Assembly: GCA_010909165.1 (NCBI GenBank)
Contig: MU008158.1
Coordinates: 2,443,478 to 2,507,477 of the forward strand
Source: Anthoceros angustus
Taxonomy: Eukaryota; Streptophyta; Anthocerotopsida; Anthocerotales; Anthocerotaceae
DNA: 64,000 nucleotides
Reading direction: 5' to 3'
Within the stretch, counting starts at the first letter, position 1. Each line of letters starts with the position of its first letter. A model generated the notes under the pieces. The model saw nothing but the letters and a program-made list of their open reading frames with translations, was not told the origin of the DNA and searched no databases. Shown here piece after piece: positions 56,498 to 64,000 of this stretch. Position numbers and translations under genes: made by a program.

Positions 56498-56717
56498 CCC
56501 GTCAAAGGAATGTTGCACCAAAAATTCGACATGAAAGATATCAGGGCTCTTACCTTTGTGTTGGGTGTTCAGTTGGTCCGTGATGAGGCTGAGCATACTA
56601 TTATGCTTCACCAGGCCAAATACATTGCGGAGACCCTTGGTCGTTTCCATTGATTCCGCACTGCTTTCTACTCACAGCATTGCGTTGTTAAGCTTTCCGT
56701 GACCGGCCCCCAAACAG

Positions 56718-57300
56718 ATGAGGACCGCCAGTTATGTCTCACATTCCTTATCGCCATGCCGTTGTCTTAACTACATCACTGACCGCCTTGACATACAATA
56801 TGTCTTAGCCTGCCTCCGCCTTGATGATCCTGGCCATGCCCATTGGGGTGCAGTTAAACGTATCCTTTGGTATCTCAAAGGCACCATGAATCACGACTTA
56901 TGCTTCCGGGGTCGAGATGCACTTACTCTTTGTGGCTACGCTGATGCTGACTGGGCCACCGATCCAGATGCCAGGTGAAGCATTTCAGCCTACTGCTTCA
57001 TGTTATCCGATGCGGCTATCCACTGGAGCTCCAAGAAGCAAGTGTCGATCACTCTGTCCTCTACTGAGGCCGAGTACAAAGCTTTAACGGAGGCTGCCAA
57101 GAAAGCTACCTGGGAGCGCTGTTTTCTGCATAGGCTCGGTTTCCCGCAGTCTCAGCCTACTCCTATCCTCTGTGACAACAAGTCCACGATTGCCATGACT
57201 GCTAACCCTCGTTTCCACGCCCGTACTAAGCACATCGAGGTGCATCACCATTTTGTCAGCACTCAGGAATGTGGCGAGTCAAAATTCAGATGTGCTAACA
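56718..57300 (+). pseudogene. Copia RNase H
   Basis: Motifs GYADADWA, SSTEAEYKALTEAAKK and CDNKSTIAMTANP of copia RNase H, interrupted by a stop at about 56976. The region 57300-57545 continues open but is unlike RNase H. Confidence 0.88.
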
Positions 57301-57617
57301 AACACGGCAGACTTGCTCACCAAGTACGTGCCTGCACACAAGCATCATCTCCACATGGAGGCTATGGGCATCGTGGCTCGCCTAGCTTTTCATGTTCTAT
57401 TCTGCAGGTTGTGGTGGATGAATCTATCCTGAGAACCAAGTTGCATGACCACAGCCTTTGGTGGAACATGATCACTTATCCATGGGAAGCCGATCGGCGT
57501 GGCTATCTTGAATTGCTCCTCCAATGCTTCCTCGTGGTCGACTAATCCCTCCTCCATTTCTTATCGACGCGACAGAGAACCGGCATTCCCAACTCAGAGC
57601 CCATCTCGCCTGCGGAT

Positions 57618-57776
57618 TTAATCTCGCCATTCGTTGTGGCGTTGCTGGCGTTGCGTTGGCCTTCCTCGCTCTCTCCTTCTGCGTTTTCTCTGCTCCTCTT
57701 GCAGGAATTGGTACAGCAGAAACACCGCGATTGCGAAGGCGCAGAGCGCCAGACACTGCACAAGTGAGCTGGCCAT
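57618..57776 (-). CDS. 52-residue antisense frame with membrane segment in the copia 3' region
   Basis: Antisense between pol and the right LTR. ATG in GACGATGGCC. The first 25 residues are a hydrophobic segment (VQCLALCAFAIAVFLLYQFL), followed by a highly basic Arg/Lys/Gln tail. Copia elements do not normally carry this. It may be captured host sequence or chance; I cannot name it. Confidence 0.3.
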   Translation of the reverse strand: MASSLVQCLALCAFAIAVFLLYQFLQEEQRKRRRRERGRPTQRQQRHNEWRD

Positions 57777-57821
57777 CGTCACCGTTTACGTCTCCTTTCT
57801 AACACTACCAGCGTGCTCTGC

Positions 57822-57832
57822 TTACGGGGGCG
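57822..57832 (+). promoter_or_regulatory. Polypurine-like tract before the right LTR
   Basis: The G-run in ACGGGGGCG directly precedes the right LTR start TGTTTG, in the position where plus-strand synthesis is primed. It is short and imperfect. Confidence 0.55.
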
Positions 57833-58030
57833 TGTTTGAATAAACCCCCGTTTAGGGTTTAGGCTAACCATAGTTGGGGTTTAGTTAATTAAGCAGACCA
57901 GCAGTTACTGTTGGGTTAAGTTAGGATGGCGAGATGCGACTCTATGAGAGTCTTGTATAAACGATGGGCGTGTGCTCATAATATTATTATTCACTCAAGC
58001 ATAACATTAGTGTATCTGAGTCTTTTCTCA
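57833..58030 (+). repeat. Copia right LTR
   Basis: 198 bp, homologous to 51873-52070. Confidence 0.97.
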
Positions 58031-58035
58031 CAAAG
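58031..58035. repeat. Target site duplication, right (CAAAG)
   Basis: Identical to 51868-51872. Confidence 0.95.
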
Positions 58036-58065
58036 CGAGGCGAGGAGGGTGGAAGTCGTCGAGTA

Positions 58066-58650
58066 ATATTTAATGTGGTCTCCTTAGGGCTAGTGACACA
58101 CTCCACTTTCAGGAGACGGGCCAAATTTGACATCAAAATTTGCACTTAAGAAAACTTGAACGTTGATTTTGAGGGTTTGTGGGAAGCGGTGCTAAAAATA
58201 CAACATGTACACCCAAACCCATTCCACTTCATCAAAACTTGAAATTTATTGGCAATATTTCCACACCTCGATGTCTCATGGTTAAACAAAAGAGGCATTC
58301 GGGAGAAAAGTAGAGATCCTTATAAATTTATGGCGCAGACTAGAACATTTATTTAGGCTTTATTTCAATGTGTCACTTTTGGGATACATTACGACCAAAG
58401 CTACCTTTACAAACCGGCATATGGAAAAGTGTAGACCGTCATGTTACACAATTGGATGAATGCATCACTAGCGGCTCACTGTTTGTGGGCCTTAGGGTTA
58501 TTCATGTAAAATACATGGAATAATATTATTCAAATATACATCCCCAAGGTACAAAGTATATGCCGATGAATACATTTCTCGCTAATAAAGTATTGGAAAA
58601 CCGATATGGTGTAGTTCATATAACCGCCTCTAGTCCATGCCATGACATTG
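58066..58650 (+). repeat. Direct repeat, copy 2 (of 48.0/58.1 kb)
   Basis: Diverged copy of 48008-48600, in the same orientation. It begins 31 bases after the copia target duplication, so it belongs to the host sequence interrupted by copia. Confidence 0.8.
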
Positions 58651-59439
58651 ACGTTGGCTCATAGCCACCGTCCGACGACAAAACATTCCGAATCGCATTC
58701 CCCAAACTCAAACCCCGTTTCCGCTTCACACTTGGCGGACCATGGCTTGCACATCGACGCTAAAACTTGACATACACAAAATCATGTGATTGCCCCCAAC
58801 TCGACCCGGTGAAGCCACGAAAGCTATGGAGAAAGCAAGCTCCAACCCCCTCTCCTCCTTCCCTTCCCCTCCGCCCCGCTTCTAGTCTGGATCGCTTGCA
58901 AAAACCTAGGTAACCCACTTCACGCCCTATCTCTCCAAAGGTGCTCCTCCGGTTTGCCAAGGGTGTCCCCATCACTGTCTCGCCACAATGAACAGCCCGT
59001 TAGTGCATGCGACAACCATGCTCAACTCTCAAGCGAAAAGGTAGAGGTAAGTGCTTACCGCCTCCTCCTTCACTTCCACCCCTCCCGCCTCCCAAGGCGA
59101 CAGCCCTCTGCAGCAACCTTCATTCGCGTAAGCTTGCATGGACTCACGGCATGCAAGGTCACGGAAGCTCTAAACAATTGGGACCGGACAGTCCTCGTGC
59201 TCTTCCTTCACCCTCCTTCCTTCCTCTCGACGCCGGAGTTGCTGCACCCTTCGTTTCGCCTCCGGGAACCCCTCCTTCGCTATCCTATAGTCCTCTTCCA
59301 CCCCTTGGCTTTTACCTCCCGCAAAGATCTGGAAAATCTACGATGCCACCCTCTGCATGGAAGGAGATGGCCATGCCACCGCCTTTCCCCGCCCACGCAG
59401 GAGACCCAAATGGCCTCCACACAAGTCCTGGATGGGCAA
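58651..59439. other. Unassigned sequence between repeats
   Basis: No gene supported; several CT-rich segments give proline-rich frames without family resemblance. Confidence 0.45.
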
Positions 59440-60770
59440 CTTCCATCCTTCTCCGCCTTGGCTCGGCCTCCACATCCTCCCTTGTGATACGAGGTGGTGA
59501 CTCGAGCCACCGCGAGTCCTCATCCGTAAGGGCTGCAAGCAAGGTTAGTTCAAGGAAGGTTGGATGGATGGGACGGGAAGGAGGGGCGATAATCAACAGG
59601 CAAAAACCCACAGCCGTGAGGTGGAAGGAGGTGGAGGAGCATGGCGTGAGGACGGCTCTCCGCCAGGAGGGATGAGCGCGGGCACAAACCACAAAGGAGG
59701 TGGAAGACAACCTCGTGGAAGCGGAGGAAGACGCTGCTTTTGAGCCCGTCTTGGTACTCAGTTTTACGCTGTGCGTCGTGTGCATCGCCACGAGCGACCC
59801 CGTGCTCCACCCCATATCATTAGGTCGGTCGGTCAAACTAGAAAAAAAACATTGCGCACTTGCTGCGGCATACATACCTTTGCCACGGACATCCTGGCGT
59901 GACCATCCTGGGGACACTTCGCCACACGCAAGGTCGAACATAGATGACCATGATCACCATTGAAACCTCGACCGCTACTCAATCGGACAAACCACCGAAC
60001 ATTGTTAGAAAATTAGAGCACCACATTGCTGGATCGGTTTCGACATAGTCGCCGCTTACATGCTCCGGACATTATCACACCGTCAACTTCCTACAACAGA
60101 GATGATGCCGATGGCAAGTCGTTAAACCTTTCCACGAAAAGACGAAAACAATCCATCGCATTCAAGCCCGAGGGGACATAACGTCTGGTACAAGGAATCG
60201 GAAGTTGACAATATTAGGTTGCCTCATCGTCGCTCCTCTCCAGTCCGACCATCCACCGGTCCACCACCACGCTCGTGGACTCATCCGTTGATTCCACATT
60301 GTCGAGGTCTTCCGAGTCAATCATGTCTTCGCATGACATTCGTGTCACCGGCGGAAGTCACGGCTCATCACCTCAACGCAACTCAAAGACTTTGGTCTTT
60401 ATCGCTTCATTGTCGCCCTCCGCAACGCCTTGTTCCTTGTCACAAATCATAGGCCAGCACATTTGTCTCGGGAAGTTGAGGCTTTGCAAATGCTTCTCCC
60501 GACGCCTCGCCTCCATTCTTTGATCGCCGCACTTTTTCCCTCGACCGTGGGCGCCAGATCACAAACTCCTCCATGTACCTTCCCTCGAATGCATCATTGT
60601 TCTCTGTCCGCCACCAATGAACTATCATGAAAGGGACCCCAAGATCATGGTCCACCTCCACCACTTTTGCGAGCCGTAATGGTCTCGCCTCGATCATCCC
60701 CGCCTTGACAGCAACCATCATTCCCTCCTCAATCTCCTTCACACAACCTCGACCGAGCCTCGCCTTGCCC
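59440..60770 (-). repeat. Inverted-repeat arm, right
   Basis: Reverse complement homologous to 50430-51872. Includes ATCACAAACTCCTCCATGTACC (complement of the left arm near 50580-50600) and the acidic-tail coding segment at 60240-60340. Confidence 0.8.
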
Positions 60771-63361
60771 TCCCTCCGCACTGATGTGCCCCTGTACACC
60801 TCCACCATGTCCAAAAATCCGTCTGCCATTGCAGGATCAACCAAAGTTGAGTCCGAGGGTCTGGTGGTACCTCGCTTTTCTTCATCGCGAGTGTACCAAG
60901 ACCATTCTGCTCCAACGGAATGGAATGCCACCGCTAGTCTCGGCTATTGCTACTGCTCATCCCAACGTATCCCACCATGATAGTTGCTCCACATTCATAT
61001 GTCGCAGTGCGTTCTAGGCCCGCTTTTACTTCATGGACTCCGCCACTACACCGCCACTACGCCATCGCTTGGAGACTATCGACACGACATCGTGGGGCAT
61101 CCTTCCGCTTTGCATGTCCCTTTCCTTTACCTTGGGCATGTGATGGGACCAACGGCAACAATGGAGTCGCCACAATCACCCGTGGTGGCACCCCTGAACG
61201 TAATAGCGCACACCACCCTCCGTGACGGATCGAACTTGAAAACTCCTTGCATCTTAGCACGCCACGCCCTCCTCTCGATAGCAGCCCCTTGTTATTTTGA
61301 ACCGTGTTGAAAATCGTGATTATGCAAGTCATTGCTGCGATCCCCTTCGGCCATAGATAGGTCTTGAAGTCCGCACCTCCTTCAAGATGTGAATCATGCG
61401 GTGATGGGGTGTACGCCTCCAAAGAACCCTATCATTCGCAATGTGAAAGCATCCTTCAACCCTAGCACAACCGAGAACCTCGAAAACATTTGGTCAATCG
61501 ATCGTGGGTATGGCCAACAAGAAGAAACCCCACCTTGATTTTTGAAGATACCTTTCGCCACAAGCATGGATGATATGCCAATACCTCCGATTCTTGTTTT
61601 GAGCAGTGTTGTCCATCCGCAAGTATAGAATAGGGGAGCCCTCCTGTATTGATAACATGTCAATCACGGCTCTGATTCCATTCGGATCATTTCTCACATT
61701 CGGAAACTCAAATACACTCAGTGCGCACCAAGTAGTTGAACACCAAGACACCTAGAACGTGAAGCCCGACAAGGGCTCCGGAATCAACCGTCTTTGGCAA
61801 TCTGCGGTAATGGGGCAACTCGCTTTTTTTGGTCCATACCATCTATGGCAATACCAATGAACTTAGCCGCCCCAAGTTTGGCCGCGCCATTTCGCGCTCC
61901 TTCGTTGTTGTTCTCTGTGGAGTCTCGAGCTCCACATTCTTGTCTGCACACGCAACAATAAGGGCGCGAATGTGCACACGGTTTGTTTCAAGCCCCGCCT
62001 TCATTCGCAAGAAAAGGGTATGAGGCCATGGGTTGCGCCAAAGTTCGCGGACATCCGGTGACCGCCTGGAATAAGGACCGCCATCTCACCTTGTACGTGG
62101 TCCGACCCTGCGTCTTTTATTTTCCTCTTTAGGTCATCGCAATCTGCACAGACTGAAAACCGGTTGCACCGTGGTATTTTAACAACCCGGAAATACTTCA
62201 TCCAAAGCTTGCAAAAGTAGCTGTAACAAACGTGGGAGCAAAGTGATCTGTTCTGCTGCCTGGCATACTCAATGAAGATCTCCTTTTCGTAGTCGCAAGT
62301 TGAAGACTTCCGATTCGGCCTCTTTCCACGACCTTTGAAGAAAACGCCCATCCACATGACGTGTAATCCATATGGCGTTATTTGCTTTAGACCGTAGCCT
62401 ACGGTCCATCTAACATTTTTCACTACCCCGGTTTGCATTCTTGTATCTTAGTGACCCAATGCGTAAAACCCGATGAAAGCCCTCACACACACCGCTTCTT
62501 CCCATGTGGAATCCGGTTTATCCATACTATGGGCAACAACTCCTCTTCGCCTTCGATCGATCCAGATGGTCTTGCAAATGCTCCTCGCCTCTCCTTTGTC
62601 ATGCGGAAGAATGCTACAGAATCACCTTCAATTTGAATGGCCAACACGCCTAAACATTTTTGTCACAACAATGCCGCTTTAAATCGGCGCACAACTTGGC
62701 CTGAACAATGCTTCTCTAAGACCAAATCCATTCTAGCTGGCCGGAGGTACTTTACGCTTGGCAACGCTGCAGCTGTTGCACGCAAATCCTCACCTTTTGG
62801 CTTTGATGCGCGAGGCATCATCTCGTGCAACTCCAACCGGATGGCATCACAATCACCAAACAAAGATCCGGGACCACGGACCACATTAGCTCTTGACGAC
62901 TCCCAAGATTTGTAACTCCGCCATCACCAAGGCGATATTGTTTCCAAGCCAAGCCCAAAATCAACAATGTTGTGGATCTTCTCACCAAAGTCCGGAGACT
63001 CGCAACACTCCACATCGTAGTCTTGCCCTGTTCCCGCCTCGTGTAGCACATTCTCGATAGTATTCTCGACCCGCCCACAAAGATCCGCCGGAGGCCGACC
63101 TTGTCCGGCAGGCCCGGTGTTATCCGCGGCCGCCCAATGCGCCCCGAGGTACATCTTCGCGATGCGCCGCCATCGGGTGATCAAGAAGTCCGGATGGATG
63201 GTGCCGTGAGCCGCCTCGTGGTGGCACACGCGGGCCTCGCCGCGGCGTCTGCGTCGAGCACCGGACATCCGGTTAAACGTCTGCACGAGTTCTTCTTGTG
63301 CGATCCTCTCCGCCCGCATCGTACCCGGGATCGATGAAAAGGTCGCCATCACCGCAACCAT
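60240..63361 (-). pseudogene. DNA transposon protein, DUF7869-like, decayed
   Basis: Minus-strand fragments in order: a 145-codon N-terminal frame (63361-62924, with RIAKMYLGAHWAAADNTG), then 62884-62663, then 62438-62001 with a Cys-rich CNRFSVCADCDDLKRKI motif. Next is 61751-61394 with ILYLRMDNTAQNKNRRYW and IDQMFSRFSVVLGL. From memory, such DNxxxxNKN ... GHTHxxIDQxFSR segments mark an RNase H-like transposase-type domain (DUF7869) of uncharacterised eukaryotic elements. The GHTHD part is in a different frame from IDQMFSR here. The C-terminus at 60931-60440 has FMIVHWWRTENNDAFEGRYM. Many frame changes make it inactive. Confidence 0.65.
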
Positions 63362-64000
63362 ATCCTCCCACCCTCCATATCCGGAACACGCACATCGCCA
63401 TCGCCTCCACCGCTAGAAGTCTGCCACCGGTCTCTTCAAGGACTATGCCGACGCGCCGCCATAGCCTCGTGAATCATCCTCTAAAACTACGACGGGGTTG
63501 TGCGGGCATCATCGTGAGATCAACAATTGAGTCGCCGACTCATGGCCACCTTCGAATGACATGCATCCGACCCGCCCGGCGAATGTAAAATCGAACACGC
63601 CGCCGCCGCCGTGGGCCATTGCTCACACCGAGGGGCGTGACGCCCAGGGAGGAGGAGGGATGCGCAAGGTGGATGAGAAGTGGATGCGCAAGACTCGATA
63701 CACCGGGCTGTGCGAAATAAGCCTTCGCACTAAATGTGCAATGAAGTCGAGGTGCCCACTTTGCGGTTGGTAGGAAACGGTGGTACCGCTAGTCGGTGGA
63801 TGCCGAATCACTCTAGGTGCCCATCGTTATGCCACGCGAACACTATTTTAGCTGTGGCATAACTAGCATATACCTTAGAATATGCTCAATATGCATTTGC
63901 CACATTAGCCGACAATGGCAAAACACGACGCCGGACAAAGCATTTAAGGAGTTGCTTGATTACAGAGTCGCCTTTGCCGTGTCTTCCTTCATGAAGGCAC
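63362..64000. other. Unassigned edge sequence
   Basis: Upstream side of the decayed minus-strand transposon gene. No gene or terminal repeat recognised before the window ends. Confidence 0.4.

Larger units (their letters stand above)
51873..58030 (+). mobile_element. Ty1/copia LTR retrotransposon, complete but defective
   Basis: A 6158-bp element with 198-bp LTRs that begin TGTTTGAATAAAC and end CTTTTCTCA. The 5-bp target duplication CAAAG is exact at 51868-51872 and 58031-58035. A primer-binding site follows the left LTR, a purine-rich tract precedes the right LTR. The coding order gag-protease-integrase-RT-RNase H is that of copia elements. The LTRs differ at 5 of 198 positions (2.5 percent), so the insertion is fairly recent, yet the polyprotein has several stops and frameshifts. 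It probably moved with the help of another element or was damaged after insertion. Confidence 0.95.

Noticed and set aside
59007-59675. Long plus-strand frame of 222 codons
   Set aside because: It lies in the inverted-repeat arm and flank of a decayed transposon, is Pro/Ser-rich, and overlaps other frames; no homologous protein is recognised.

Overview
The window is nuclear DNA of a green plant. Genes have short GT-AG introns (about 80-250 bp), plastid-type genes carry N-terminal extensions like transit peptides, and the mobile DNA is of plant type (a Ty1/copia element primed by initiator-Met tRNA). A minus-strand gene for an RPGRIP1L/Fantom-like ciliary transition-zone protein points to a lineage that still makes flagellated cells, such as a bryophyte, lycophyte, fern or charophyte, and not to a flowering plant. 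A PPR gene with PLS-type repeats and an E/E+ like tail favours a land plant. I cannot name the species.

Layout. (1) 1-31.3 kb is a gene island broken by repeat-rich stretches: the 3' part of an SMP/C2 synaptotagmin gene (+), tRNA-Glu (+), a GH17 beta-1,3-glucanase with an X8 domain (+), tRNA-Lys (-), a 2.0-kb transposon-like element with terminal inverted repeats, the RPGRIP1L-like gene (-), a plastid YGGT/YlmG protein (+), a plastid acyl-lipid desaturase (-), ATP-dependent PEP carboxykinase (-), plastid FtsZ1 (+) and a DEK_C/tandem-SWIB protein (+). (2) 31.3-34.5 kb is an AT-rich island holding a 47-bp minisatellite and one intronless GDSL esterase gene. (3) 34.5-39.9 kb is a complex tandem array of units of about 640 bp (A) and 580 bp (B) with no credible gene. 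(4) 40.2-46.8 kb holds a decayed PPR gene and a 1.89-kb tandem duplication that copied the PPR 3' end together with a small zinc-finger gene. (5) 46.8-64 kb is nested mobile DNA: a 6.16-kb copia element (198-bp LTRs, 5-bp target duplication) inserted in one of two inverted partial copies of an older transposon, plus other repeats.

Function. The gene island holds ordinary housekeeping genes: plastid division (FtsZ1), plastid membrane (YGGT, desaturase), gluconeogenesis (PEPCK), cell wall (GH17-X8), membrane contact sites (SYT), chromatin (SWIB) and cilium gate (RPGRIP1L-like). They are not an operon and show no shared pathway.

The main points for a second look are: an RPGRIP1L-like gene with a coiled coil and C-terminal domain but no visible central C2 domains; an in-frame, stop-free 114-nt intron inside an X8 domain; a promoter abutting a 47-bp minisatellite; copy-to-copy variation in several repeats that clusters at CAG/CTG sites; and many single-base lesions (FtsZ1 start, PPR, zinc-finger copies, copia pol), which could be biological decay or uncorrected assembly errors.
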